From Psychroserpens luteolus (GTDB lineage Bacteria > Bacteroidota > Bacteroidia > Flavobacteriales > Flavobacteriaceae), in contig NZ_JAHVXI010000001.1 of the NCBI RefSeq assembly GCF_021032705.1, positions 496,001 through 560,000 on the forward strand: a DNA stretch of 64,000 bases, written 5' to 3'. How positions within the stretch are numbered: position 1 is the first letter of the stretch; each line of letters opens with the position of its first letter. This document shows positions 43,491-53,236 of this stretch, in pieces. The position numbers and the translations under genes are program-made. The notes under the pieces were generated by a model that saw only the letters and a list, made by a program, of their open reading frames with translations, was not told the DNA's origin and made no database searches.

Positions 43491-46007
43491 CTAAGCTTTA
43501 TTCCTATACAAAGATGTATCTACACATCCAATCATAGCATCAAGGTCGAGGTCTTCTCCCAAAAACGAAGATACTTTTGAGGTCACTTCTCTAGTATTAC
43601 TTAATACATCTTTATAATCTATATATATAAGTTCCACTCCTGGTTCTTTATTCTTCCAAGTTTCGACTAAACTAAGATGTTTTTTATACGATTCAAACAA
43701 TCGTATTGGCAACGTTTCTGTATCCTTACCAATCATCTTTTGTTGAGATTGTACCACTTCATGTAAGTCTCTATTCATAAAAATTACTTTGTAGCGATAC
43801 TGAGGATCCAAAAACTTAAGTAAAGGAGCCACAACTTTAACAGACTTATTTTGTGCTTTATGTAACCAAGTATTATCCTTATGTAAGGCCATAACAGGAT
43901 CGTATTCGAAATAACCTTTTGGGTTCGAAATATCTGCCTTCCGATTAGAATCGGTTAACACCGTTTTACCGCCTTTATGTAACATTTGCATCATAAGGGA
44001 AGTTCCTGATCTAGGTAATCCAGAAACAATAATGATTTGGTCTTTATGATTGGTTGAATTTATTTTGTCTTCAAACTTATTTTGCGATTCAATATTTTCT
44101 ATGGCCTTTTCTGCGCGATGATGTGTTTTAGGCTTTAATCTAGCAGCTGTTTGATAAGCTTTCTTTGCATTTTCGGTGTCTCCTAATTTTTCTAAGGCTT
44201 CACCCAATGTGTAATGTGCTTCAGGAAAGTACTTTACCAGTTCTATAGAAGTTAGAGCATGTTCAGCGGCTTCTTCAAAATGTTCAAGACGAATTAATGT
44301 AACGGCTAATGCATTATGAAATTTTGCATTATCGACTTCTAATTTTAAACTCTCTTCAAAGGCATTTTTAGCATTAGAATAGTCCCCAATCTGAAGGTAT
44401 ATTTTACCTATTTCATACCATACTTGAGCATTAGGTTTTTTATTCTTTGCCTCAATCAACAGCTTTAAAGCCTTATCTATGTGACCCTTGTGCATTAAAA
44501 TTTTAGCCTCTGAGAAGTAAGTATTTATTTTAAATTTTTTATCTCTTGTTCTCAATTCATTCAAGTAAATCTCTGCTTTGTCATAATCGCTTTCAGAAAA
44601 GCTAATCGCTAATAAATCCATATAATATGGAATAAGATCTATAGGATCTTTTTCTTCAATTAATTCCAACAAAATAGCTTTTGCCTTTTCATAGTCCTTT
44701 TTCCCAAGATACACTCGAGCTAAATTATGTTTTAGATCACATTTAACCTTTACTATTGAATTTTCAATTTTTTCATCAGGACGATCTATATAACCTAAAT
44801 CTATAAGCTGTTCCATGGTTTCTTGATCATTCAAGAAATCTTTATAATCTGTGTTTTTTGACTCACCAAAATCTCCTTCTATATGTTCCCAACTCTCAAT
44901 ATAATTAGGTGATGATGTTTCCTTAAAAATATCTAGCGCGACTTTACCATCCATATCTTTACCAATAGGCAAATCAAACATATGTAATAGGGTTGGCGCA
45001 ACATCAATGAGTCCTAAACCAAATATTTTTTCGTTTGTTTTAATATTTGGACCTGCAGCCACAAACATCCCAAACTGACGGTGTTCTAATGATGGAGCTG
45101 CTTGATATTTGGGCATCTCCAAAATGCGCTTGTGATCAGATTCATAACCATGATCAGACATAATGATAATCGTTGTGTCTTCACTTACAAGTTCTAAGGT
45201 TCGCTCTAACATCATGTCTTGAAAACGATAGGCACTATTCACACAATCTTTATATATGTTATATAAATCTTGAGGGACGGGGTTTAATTTTGGTGGATGA
45301 AACTTCATGAATGCATGACAAAAATGATCTATCAAATCGTAATAAACAGCCATAAAATCCCATTCAGAATTTTGCATGGTATATGTGGCTGCAGAGTGTA
45401 TAGATACATTCTCTGCCATAATTTTGGCAAATGCTCGCAGACCTTTGTCGTTTTTCTGGTCTATCTCTTTTGCTTTTGGCATGAAAGGCAATATATGAGC
45501 TTCTGTTATTTCATAAGGAAACAATCTCAAGTCACTCATCTCTTTCACTAATGATTCGGGATGTATGGTACCAGAAACTATAGGGTTTTTAGCTTTTGGA
45601 TCCATACTTACTTTTTGAAATCGATCAGTAACAACTACACCATTAATAGGCTCTGCAGGAAAGCTTGGCCACCAACCTACTAAGTTACTTTTAAGTCCTT
45701 GATTATGTAATATATTCCATATAGCTCTTGATTTTCTCGAATTAACAGTTACTGGGTGAACTCCTTTCATATCTGGCATAAGTTCTAAAAACCCTAAAAC
45801 ACCATGCTTATCCGGTGTTTTTCCCGTAGCCACAGTAGACCACAGCATAGGAGAATATGGAGGATTCATTGTAGCCATGTTTCCATAAACGCCTCTATCT
45901 ATAAGTTTTTTTAGTGCTGGCATTTGACCTTTTGCTAATAAAGGTCCCATAATTTTCCAATCGGCAGCATCCCAACCTAACAAGAGTACTTTATTCTTTT
46001 TCTTCAT
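43491..46007 (-). CDS. phosphodiesterase-TPR-sulfotransferase fusion protein
   Basis: The 838-residue protein has three parts. Residues about 5-360 are a type I phosphodiesterase/nucleotide-pyrophosphatase domain of the alkaline phosphatase superfamily: metal and nucleophile regions in LLLGWDAADW and PPYSPMLWSTVATGK, and IIMSDHGYESDH. Residues about 425-640 are tetratricopeptide repeats (AQVWYEIGKIYLQIGDYSNAKNAFEESLKL). Residues about 656-838 are a sulfotransferase domain with the PAPS 5'-phosphate loop GLPRSGTS (about 663-670) and the 3'-phosphate region RDLHEVVQSQ. No signal peptide is seen, so it looks cytosolic. A partly overlapping 55-residue gene precedes it. The substrate is unknown. 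Confidence 0.85.
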   Translation of the reverse strand: MKKKNKVLLLGWDAADWKIMGPLLAKGQMPALKKLIDRGVYGNMATMNPPYSPMLWSTVATGKTPDKHGVLGFLELMPDMKGVHPVTVNSRKSRAIWNILHNQGLKSNLVGWWPSFPAEPINGVVVTDRFQKVSMDPKAKNPIVSGTIHPESLVKEMSDLRLFPYEITEAHILPFMPKAKEIDQKNDKGLRAFAKIMAENVSIHSAATYTMQNSEWDFMAVYYDLIDHFCHAFMKFHPPKLNPVPQDLYNIYKDCVNSAYRFQDMMLERTLELVSEDTTIIIMSDHGYESDHKRILEMPKYQAAPSLEHRQFGMFVAAGPNIKTNEKIFGLGLIDVAPTLLHMFDLPIGKDMDGKVALDIFKETSSPNYIESWEHIEGDFGESKNTDYKDFLNDQETMEQLIDLGYIDRPDEKIENSIVKVKCDLKHNLARVYLGKKDYEKAKAILLELIEEKDPIDLIPYYMDLLAISFSESDYDKAEIYLNELRTRDKKFKINTYFSEAKILMHKGHIDKALKLLIEAKNKKPNAQVWYEIGKIYLQIGDYSNAKNAFEESLKLEVDNAKFHNALAVTLIRLEHFEEAAEHALTSIELVKYFPEAHYTLGEALEKLGDTENAKKAYQTAARLKPKTHHRAEKAIENIESQNKFEDKINSTNHKDQIIIVSGLPRSGTSLMMQMLHKGGKTVLTDSNRKADISNPKGYFEYDPVMALHKDNTWLHKAQNKSVKVVAPLLKFLDPQYRYKVIFMNRDLHEVVQSQQKMIGKDTETLPIRLFESYKKHLSLVETWKNKEPGVELIYIDYKDVLSNTREVTSKVSSFLGEDLDLDAMIGCVDTSLYRNKA

Positions 46008-46158
46008 TTTTTCGTTTTAGTTGTGCCTCTTTTTTTACTTGACGCCATGCTCTTAAACCTAAATCTCCAAGCGCTAGAAGTCCGAGCGATCCCTGTTCGG
46101 TAATTTCTACAGATTGTTTGTGTAATTCTTCCTTCATTTGATTCATTTTGATTGTCAT
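45991..46158 (-). CDS. 55-residue protein coupled to the phosphodiesterase-sulfotransferase gene
   Basis: This unlisted small ORF on the minus strand runs from ATG at 46158 to TAA at 45991. The protein starts MTIKMNQMKEELHKQSVEI, continues TEQGSLGLLALGDLGLRAW, and ends in a basic helix (RQVKKEAQLKRKNEEKE). Its last 17 bases overlap the start of the fusion gene, a typical translational-coupling arrangement, and no other gene occupies the space. The central Gly/Leu-rich amphipathic stretch could contact a membrane or the partner protein. In-frame ATGs at 46146 and 46137 are alternative starts. The family is unknown. Confidence 0.6.
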   Translation of the reverse strand: MTIKMNQMKEELHKQSVEITEQGSLGLLALGDLGLRAWRQVKKEAQLKRKNEEKE

Positions 46159-46206
46159 AAAAATAGAATAAATCTTAGACGTATATTTACATTTTTAAAA
46201 TTTTAA

Positions 46207-47109
46207 ATGCTTAAAATAGCTTTCCATCCTATTTACAAACATTCGTTGCCAGAAGGACATCGCTTTCCCATGTTAAAGTATGAGTTGCTTCCTGAGCAAT
46301 TACTGTATGAAGGCACCTGTACCGAGGCTAATTTTTTTAAGCCAGAAACACCAAGTGATACTCACATTCTAAATGTACATACTGAAGACTACTACCAAGA
46401 TCTAAAGCAACTAACCTTAGATAAAAGAGCAGCTCGTAAAATAGGATTTCCATTGAGTTCTATTTTGGTGGAACGTGAGGTCATTATAGCAGATGGATCT
46501 ATAAAAGCGAGTGAATACGCCATAGAATATGGTATTGCAATGAATATTGCAGGCGGGACACATCATGCTTATACCAATCGTGGTGAAGCCTTTTGCTTGT
46601 TAAATGATCAGGCTATTGGTGCACGATATCTTCAGAGCAAAGGATTAGCACATAAGATTTTAATAGTGGATCTGGATGTACATCAGGGAAACGGAACGGC
46701 AGAAATCTTTCAAAACGATACTTCTGTTTTTACATTTTCCATGCATGGCAAAGGTAATTACCCCTTTAAAAAAGAAATGAGTGATTTAGATATCGCTTTA
46801 GAGAATGATACTGATGATGATACCTATCTCAATATTTTATATGATATACTTCCAAAATTAATCAAGCAAGAACAGCCCGATTTTATTTATTACCTCAGCG
46901 GTGTAGATGTTATTGCAACCGATAAGCTTGGCAAATTAGGACTAACTCTAAATGGCTGTAAAACACGTGATCAATTTGTTTTAAACACTTGTAAATCTCA
47001 TGATATTCCTGTCATGTGTAGTATGGGAGGTGGTTATAGTCCAGATATCAAAACTATTGTCGAAGCACATGCCAATACGTATCGCCTAGCCCAAGAGATT
47101 TTCTTTTAA
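46207..47109 (+). CDS. histone-deacetylase-family hydrolase (acetoin utilisation/APAH type)
   Basis: The 300-residue zinc hydrolase has the full HDAC active site: GGTHHA (tandem His119-His120), DLDVHQGNGTA with zinc ligands Asp157 and His159, a further Asp in YYLSGVDVIATDKLGKL, and the GGGYS glycine loop. Bacterial members deacetylate small molecules or protein lysines. The wording is closest to the short class IV/AcuC-like group of Bacteroidota. It is divergent from the small ORF at 45991-46158 and convergent with ppc (7-bp gap). Confidence 0.9.
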   Translation: MLKIAFHPIYKHSLPEGHRFPMLKYELLPEQLLYEGTCTEANFFKPETPSDTHILNVHTEDYYQDLKQLTLDKRAARKIGFPLSSILVEREVIIADGSIKASEYAIEYGIAMNIAGGTHHAYTNRGEAFCLLNDQAIGARYLQSKGLAHKILIVDLDVHQGNGTAEIFQNDTSVFTFSMHGKGNYPFKKEMSDLDIALENDTDDDTYLNILYDILPKLIKQEQPDFIYYLSGVDVIATDKLGKLGLTLNGCKTRDQFVLNTCKSHDIPVMCSMGGGYSPDIKTIVEAHANTYRLAQEIFF

Positions 47110-47116
47110 AAACAAC

Positions 47117-49699
47117 TTAAGCCGAATTACGACTCGCATTAATATTTCCGAAGAGCGAACGTGTTACGATTTTCTCAAAAATAGCTATCTGTTCTTCATC
47201 TCTAACTTCTGCTTTTTCCAGCTCTTGTATTTTTTTAAGCGCATATTGCTGTATGGTCAATAATGGCAACACAATAGCCTCACGCATATCTATTGATGCT
47301 TTTCCAGCAGGCTCTTCTTCCATGAGTTCTTTTGAATTGGTAAGCTTTAGCAATAAACGCTTAGAAGTTTCATATTCCTTAAAAATAATGGTCCAGAATT
47401 CACCAAACTCTTCGTTATCTGCCATATATTTTGTGAGATCAAAAAATGATTTAGACAATGACATCATACTGTTTTCAATAAGCGTTTTAAAGAAATTTGA
47501 GTTATTATAAAGGTCTTTTACTTTTTTAAATTCGCCTTTATCTTCATAGTATTGAAGTGCTGTACCAACGCCAAAAAAACCTGGAACATTTTGTTTGAGC
47601 TGACTCCAACTACCTACAAAAGGAATGGCTCTTAGGTCTTCAAAAATGAGCCTATCTGATTTCCCGCGTTTAGAAGGTCGACTTCCAATATTTGTCTTTG
47701 CATAGTATTTTAAAGTACTCATACGTTCTAAATATGGTACAAACATGGGGTGTTTTTTAAAGTTTGAATAGGCTTCATAACTTAAGCTAGCCAAATCGTT
47801 CATTACTTCGGTATGGTGTTTAGCCATCGCTGTATTTGTGTCATTGAGATGATTTAAAATACCAGAACTTATCAACTGTTCTAAGTTATACTGAGAAGAA
47901 TCCAGTGTGCCAAAATTAGAACTAATCGTTTGTCCTTGTATGGTTAACTGCACTTCTTTATCTTCAATAGTTGGTCCTAGCGATGCATAAAATTGATGCG
48001 TTTTTCCTCCTCCTCTAGCTGGAGGCCCTCCACGACCATCAAAGAAAATCACAGTGACATCATACTTTCTGGAAACAGCAGTTAGACGCTCCTTCGCTTT
48101 AAATATTGCCCAATTAGCCATTAGGTATCCACCATCTTTGGTACCATCGCTAAAGCCCAACATAATGGTTTGCCTGTTTCCTCTTTTCTTTAAATGCTTG
48201 GCATAATCTGGATTTGTATACAACTCCTCCATTACTTTTGGTGCATTCTCTAAGTCGGTAATAGTTTCAAATAATGGCCCTATATCAACTGTTAGCTCAT
48301 TTTCAAAAGCCACTAACTTTAACATAGCAAACAATTGCATCACATGGAGTGTCGTTTGATTATTGCTAATAATATATCTATTCGCAGCACGTTCGCCATT
48401 GGTCTCTTGGATAGTTTTTATAGCCTCAATGGTTTTCAACGTTTTTAAAACAGCCTCATCTTCAAATAATGAAAGCTCTATACTGCCTTTAATTTTCGAA
48501 AGCACTTTCACTTGTTCTTTTTCTGATAATTCTTGATAGTTCTTTGGGAAAATAGCGTGTCCTGAAGCAATTAATGTATCGACCATAGCATTAAAAACCG
48601 AAGCATGAGCACGACTATCCTGTCGGATGTCTAATGTTACAAAATGAAATCCGAACAACTGAATTTTATTTAAAAGACTATTAATTTCATCAAGATATAA
48701 CGACTGATGCTCATTAATAACCATCGATTTAATAGCCTCTAATTCTGATTTAAAATGTGTTAATGTCAACTCGCTTTTTTCTAAAGACGTAAACGCTTTA
48801 TAGAGTTGAATTTCTAATTTAGTCATGCGCTCACCTATTCCCTTAAAGGTTAGCTTTCGCTTTAATTTTCTAATATCGCGATAGTAATTTTTAAAAATAG
48901 TTTCACGTAATCTTCTAGCTACTTTTAAGGTGATTTCTGGAGTAACAAATGGATTACCATCACGATCACCTCCAGGCCAAAAACCAATATTTATAATGTC
49001 ATTATCAATATGCTGTCCATCAAAAATGTTTTGTTGAATGTAGTTATAAATACTTCCGAAGGAATAATAAAACACATGTTCTAAATACCAAATTAAGCTA
49101 ACTGCTTCATCATATGGTGTGGGTTTTTTGTGTTTAAAAAATGGTGTCTTACCTAATTGCGCGAGTAAGTCGTTAATAACCAGCAGATCATTTTTTTTGA
49201 TCGCTTCGGTTAAATCTGTAATAATCCCTAAAACAGATCCTGGATAGAATTGCGTAGGATGTGCAGTAAGTACAATTCGAACTTTAAATTCTTCAAGATA
49301 CCGTTGTAATTCTTCAAGTTTGTTTTCTGAAATAGCCGATTCTTTTAAACTTCGTAATGTTCCAATACCATCCATGTTATTTACAATTGGGAATGCAGCA
49401 TCTTCAATAGCATCAAATAGTACTACTTGTCGTTCGATATACTGAATAAATCGAAACAGTAAATTGATCTGACTCTGTTTTGAGCGTCTCGCTTGATACT
49501 TCTTAAAAAAAGTTTCTACTATGGTTGTGGGATCATCTCCTGCTTTAAATCCTTTTTGACAGGTTTCATGAAATAACGGTAACAAAACACCTGTTTTTGT
49601 AATCGTATCAAAAGGTAATGTCATAAAAATACTATTGTAAATTTGGTATTTAGACATGACATTTTGTTTGAATCTTGTCAATTTTGGCTGCGTAGACAT
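47117..49699 (-). CDS. ppc: phosphoenolpyruvate carboxylase
   Basis: Ppc carboxylates PEP with bicarbonate to oxaloacetate (anaplerosis). The 860-residue enzyme has the catalytic His motif LTAHPTQFYPGS (E. coli TAHPTE), GGDRDGNPFVT, the second signature FGFSDGTKDGGYLMANW and the Gly-rich loop FFDGRGGPPARGGG. The C-terminus is NASRNSA, whereas classical PEPC ends in Gln-Asn-Thr-Gly. The terminal Ala and altered active-site blocks (FVGSWSQLKQNVPGFFG) mark the divergent Bacteroidota branch. Confidence 0.93.
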   Translation of the reverse strand: MSTQPKLTRFKQNVMSKYQIYNSIFMTLPFDTITKTGVLLPLFHETCQKGFKAGDDPTTIVETFFKKYQARRSKQSQINLLFRFIQYIERQVVLFDAIEDAAFPIVNNMDGIGTLRSLKESAISENKLEELQRYLEEFKVRIVLTAHPTQFYPGSVLGIITDLTEAIKKNDLLVINDLLAQLGKTPFFKHKKPTPYDEAVSLIWYLEHVFYYSFGSIYNYIQQNIFDGQHIDNDIINIGFWPGGDRDGNPFVTPEITLKVARRLRETIFKNYYRDIRKLKRKLTFKGIGERMTKLEIQLYKAFTSLEKSELTLTHFKSELEAIKSMVINEHQSLYLDEINSLLNKIQLFGFHFVTLDIRQDSRAHASVFNAMVDTLIASGHAIFPKNYQELSEKEQVKVLSKIKGSIELSLFEDEAVLKTLKTIEAIKTIQETNGERAANRYIISNNQTTLHVMQLFAMLKLVAFENELTVDIGPLFETITDLENAPKVMEELYTNPDYAKHLKKRGNRQTIMLGFSDGTKDGGYLMANWAIFKAKERLTAVSRKYDVTVIFFDGRGGPPARGGGKTHQFYASLGPTIEDKEVQLTIQGQTISSNFGTLDSSQYNLEQLISSGILNHLNDTNTAMAKHHTEVMNDLASLSYEAYSNFKKHPMFVPYLERMSTLKYYAKTNIGSRPSKRGKSDRLIFEDLRAIPFVGSWSQLKQNVPGFFGVGTALQYYEDKGEFKKVKDLYNNSNFFKTLIENSMMSLSKSFFDLTKYMADNEEFGEFWTIIFKEYETSKRLLLKLTNSKELMEEEPAGKASIDMREAIVLPLLTIQQYALKKIQELEKAEVRDEEQIAIFEKIVTRSLFGNINASRNSA

Positions 49700-49868
49700 C
49701 TTATCGTAGTTTGTATAAAGATACTAAAGCCTACAAGGTTAAAGTAACCTCATGTTATTTTTTACGGATTCTTCAATTTTTATAAACCTTAATTATCAAA
49801 ATGTCAATTAAAATAAATTTTAACTATAAATTAATAACGGTTTTGTAAGAAAATAGCTCATTTTAAAG

Positions 49869-49876
49869 TATCTTTA
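49869..49876 (+). promoter_or_regulatory. near-consensus promoter box (TATCTTTA) for the 49939 gene
   Basis: This matches TAnnTTTG at 7 of 8 positions, 62 bp upstream of the ATG at 49939. The leader then contains a hairpin at 49886-49906. Confidence 0.35.
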
Positions 49877-49885
49877 TGTTCTATG

Positions 49886-49906
49886 TCAACGCTTTTAAAG
49901 CGTTGA
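49886..49906 (+). repeat. hairpin in the leader of the 49939 gene
   Basis: TCAACGCTTT-T-AAAGCGTTGA gives a 10-bp perfect stem with a one-base centre. It is followed by ATATTT rather than a T-run and by a partial copy (AAAACGCT) at about 49912. It is better read as a regulator site or leader structure than a terminator. The rest of the 239-bp gap shows nothing else. Confidence 0.45.
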
Positions 49907-49938
49907 TATTTAAAACGCTAGACTAAAAACCATCAACT

Positions 49939-52347
49939 ATGAATTTTAATCTTTTTAACCGCTTCCGTTTTTACCATTTCTGCTTTTTTCTAATTAGCGC
50001 TTCACTTTTAAATCTTAATGCACAAAACAATTTCGATGAAGAATCATTGGTAGATGCCTATGAAGATTATACCGAAGCTCCAAGAGAAACTATTTATGCA
50101 CATTTAAATAAATCGACCTATATAAATGGTGAAATGTTAGGTTTTACGGCTTATGCTTTCGATAAATTCACAAAAGAAAGATCTAATTTAACATCAAACC
50201 TCTATTGTACTATATCTGATCTTAACGGAAATGTGATTAAACAAAAACTAATTCGCGTTGTTGATGGTGTTGCTTCAAACGTATTCTATATAGACGAAAA
50301 GCTGAAAAGCGGCAACTTTATGTTTAAAGCTTATACAAATTGGATGCTCAATTTTGAAGAGCAAAATCATTTTCAGCAGGTATTTAGTGTACTTGATGCC
50401 GATTCGCAATCTGAAATAGCATCAAAAACGATAGATAATGACCTTGATATTCAAATTTTAGGCGAAGGTGGTCACTTAGTATACAATACACTTAATACCG
50501 CTGGTATTATTGTTAAGAACAAATTTGGTAAAGGCTTACCTTTTGCAAAAGCAGAAATTATTGATGATAATAACCTAACGATCAACGAATTTAAACTTAA
50601 TGCATTTGGGATTTCAAAAGTTATTTTCAACCCAGAACCAAATCGTAAATACTTTGTGAACGTCTACCATAATGACGCTATTAATACCATTGAAATTAAA
50701 GACATAAAAGCCATTGGTTTTAATATGACGGTTAACAATTTGCAGGATAAATTGCTCATTAATTTTGCAACAAACGACGCTTCAATTGACATTTTAAAAA
50801 CTAAAACATTTAAACTTGCTATTCATAATGGAAATGATATAAGTGTTGTCCCATTTAAAATGAATGAACATGCAAAAACCATGACTGTTCCAAGATCTGA
50901 ATTATTTTCGGGCATTAATATTTTTACGGTGTTCGATGAAAAAAATAAACCTATTTTGGAGCGCTTAGTGTTTAACCACATTAATATCAATGCAGGCAAA
51001 ACCAACTATATGTCTTCGACTCAAGACAAGGATTCTTTATTAATAACACTAAAAGTTGACAACAATAAACTAGATCATTTTAACAATGTGAGTGTTTCGG
51101 TATTGCCTTCAGAAACAAAAAGTTACGATCATCATCACAATTTACTATCACAGTTATACTTACAACCTTATATAAAAACACCCATACAAAATGCTGGTTA
51201 TTACTTTAAAGATGAAAGTCGTAAAACAACATATGAGTTAGATAATTTGTTACTTACTCAAGGTTGGAGTAGCTATAACTGGACTAACATATTTAATTTT
51301 AGTAACATCTATAAATATGAGTTTGAACAAGGTATTAGAATAACATCAAATATAAATGGAGAAGTCAAGTCTGGTATTTACATGACTTATCCTCTCAAAG
51401 AAAGTACATCTCAGATCTACACAGTTAGTGAAAATGATAGAACTATTTTAACCAAAGGACTTTTCCCAGATAGCGAGGAGAAATTTAAAATAGGTTACCT
51501 CAACAAAAAGGGAGAACCTAGAGCTCCTTCGGTATATCCACAATTCTATCCATCAACGTTCTCACAATTTGATAAAACATATGATTATACTTTATTTGAT
51601 AGTTCAAGATTGACTACTACCACGAAAATTCCTAGCACACCAAGTTCTTGGAGTGATATTGAAACCTTAGATGAAGTAGTGATCACAGGAAAAAAGGAAA
51701 AAACCAGAATTGAGAAGCTTCAAGAGAAAAAAATAAAAGGTAAAATTTTTGAGGTGACTAATAAACAGCGTCTTCGAGGCACGCCTTTGGATGTGTATTT
51801 AACCTCTATTGGCTTTGTAGCCAGATACGATCTCGTAAATGGTATATTTTCCATTATAAATCCTAGAGTGAGTTGGGGAAATCCTGTACCATTAGTTTAC
51901 TTGGACGATGTTCTCTTGTGGGAATCTAACTTTGATATTTTAGCTACGATTAATCTATCATATGTAGATTATGTTGATGTAGAGTATTACGGTTTTAGCG
52001 GAGGTATTAGAGGTCAAGCTGGTTTTATAAAGATTTATACTAGTCCGGAGTTTTTCTATAGAAATGACGGAAAAGCCAATACCATTTCTACATTTGATTT
52101 CCCATTAACATTTGACGAAGACAAACAATTCTATACACCAAAGTACCAATTTTACAATACAAAGTTTTTTAATGAATATGGGACTATAGATTGGAAACCA
52201 AATTTAAAAGTTGATAGTGAAGGCTTGATACGTTTTAAAATTAAAAACTCAAATATCGAACGTATCAACCTCTATATTAATGGTATTGTAAATGGTAATG
52301 AATTGCTATCAGAGATTAAAACGATAGAAACCACTAATTCTAATTAA
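49939..52347 (+). CDS. large exported MG2/TonB-plug-type protein
   Basis: The 802-residue exported protein has a signal peptide (about 1-29, ending LLNLNAQ). An N-terminal alpha-2-macroglobulin MG2-like beta domain follows (about 40-150; ETIYAHLNKSTYINGEMLGFTAYAFD). Further beta domains (about 165-350) come next, then a middle region. A TonB receptor plug-like domain (about 575-700; LDEVVITGKK ... VPLVYLDDVLLWES ... SYVDYVDVEYYG) sits without any barrel. This architecture is widespread in flavobacteria. It may serve as a periplasmic or surface protein in outer-membrane assembly or protein secretion, but no function is established. Confidence 0.8.
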   Translation: MNFNLFNRFRFYHFCFFLISASLLNLNAQNNFDEESLVDAYEDYTEAPRETIYAHLNKSTYINGEMLGFTAYAFDKFTKERSNLTSNLYCTISDLNGNVIKQKLIRVVDGVASNVFYIDEKLKSGNFMFKAYTNWMLNFEEQNHFQQVFSVLDADSQSEIASKTIDNDLDIQILGEGGHLVYNTLNTAGIIVKNKFGKGLPFAKAEIIDDNNLTINEFKLNAFGISKVIFNPEPNRKYFVNVYHNDAINTIEIKDIKAIGFNMTVNNLQDKLLINFATNDASIDILKTKTFKLAIHNGNDISVVPFKMNEHAKTMTVPRSELFSGINIFTVFDEKNKPILERLVFNHININAGKTNYMSSTQDKDSLLITLKVDNNKLDHFNNVSVSVLPSETKSYDHHHNLLSQLYLQPYIKTPIQNAGYYFKDESRKTTYELDNLLLTQGWSSYNWTNIFNFSNIYKYEFEQGIRITSNINGEVKSGIYMTYPLKESTSQIYTVSENDRTILTKGLFPDSEEKFKIGYLNKKGEPRAPSVYPQFYPSTFSQFDKTYDYTLFDSSRLTTTTKIPSTPSSWSDIETLDEVVITGKKEKTRIEKLQEKKIKGKIFEVTNKQRLRGTPLDVYLTSIGFVARYDLVNGIFSIINPRVSWGNPVPLVYLDDVLLWESNFDILATINLSYVDYVDVEYYGFSGGIRGQAGFIKIYTSPEFFYRNDGKANTISTFDFPLTFDEDKQFYTPKYQFYNTKFFNEYGTIDWKPNLKVDSEGLIRFKIKNSNIERINLYINGIVNGNELLSEIKTIETTNSN

Positions 52348-52396
52348 ATCTTAAATTCTATTGTAATGTTTCACTACTAAATGAGACCATTAGTTC

Positions 52397-53236
52397 ATGT
52401 CAAAAACATTTACAGAATTTTCTACCAATGCTATTTTGAATGTAGGTGATGCGCAATTACTTTCAAAGTACAGCTCATCAAAACCTATTGGATTATACAC
52501 ATTTGTATGGGCTACAAATTCGCCTATTAAGGTTATTGTAGATGGCATACCACTAACTCTAGAACCTCATCAAATTTTATCGCTTACAGCTATTCAGTAT
52601 TTTCAATTTGTAGAAGGTAGCGATGTTATTGTTTATCAGTTTAATCGCGAGTTCTATTGTATAAAAGACCATGATAAAGAAGTAGGTTGTGCAGGTTTAT
52701 TGTTTTTCGGAAATGAGCATATTCCCATTATTACGTTAAACACAACAGAGCAGCAGAAATTTTCCATATTACATGAGGTGTTTTTAGACGAACTGGAAAC
52801 GACAGATACCATTCAAGCCGAAATGTTACGTATGCTTATGGCGCGATTTATCATTAAAACGACACGTTTATTGAAATCTAGTTCTGACGAGACCAAACCT
52901 TTAAAAGGAAGCAATGATACCTTACGACATTTCAATTTTTTAGTAGAGACACATTATAAACAGGAACACAGTGTCTCTTTTTATGCTGAAAAATTAAACA
53001 AATCGCCAAAAACGCTATCTAATAGTTTTTCAAAATATCAAAAGAGTCCGTTACAAATTATTCATGATCGTATCGTACTAGAAACTAAACGTCAATTATT
53101 ATATACAGATAAATCTTCAAAAGAAATCGCGTACGATATTGGATTTGATGATGCATCGCATTTAAGCAGATTGTTTAAAAAGCAAACATCATTAACACCT
53201 TCAGAATTCAAAAAAGGAAGTAAATTATACGTTTAG
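52397..53236 (+). CDS. AraC family transcriptional regulator
   Basis: The 279-residue protein has an N-terminal cupin-like sensor (about 1-160; PHQILSLTAIQYFQFVEG) and a C-terminal AraC double HTH (about 180-275; VSFYAEKLNKSPKTLSNSFSKYQ and KEIAYDIGFDDASHLSRLFKKQTSLTPSEFKK). Immediately downstream are two copies of an approximately 75-bp element in front of a small ORF and the AhpD-like gene. This regulator is the natural candidate to bind them (inference). Similar AraC, AhpD-like and cupredoxin-like groupings occur in other flavobacteria, by recollection. Confidence 0.9.
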   Translation: MSKTFTEFSTNAILNVGDAQLLSKYSSSKPIGLYTFVWATNSPIKVIVDGIPLTLEPHQILSLTAIQYFQFVEGSDVIVYQFNREFYCIKDHDKEVGCAGLLFFGNEHIPIITLNTTEQQKFSILHEVFLDELETTDTIQAEMLRMLMARFIIKTTRLLKSSSDETKPLKGSNDTLRHFNFLVETHYKQEHSVSFYAEKLNKSPKTLSNSFSKYQKSPLQIIHDRIVLETKRQLLYTDKSSKEIAYDIGFDDASHLSRLFKKQTSLTPSEFKKGSKLYV

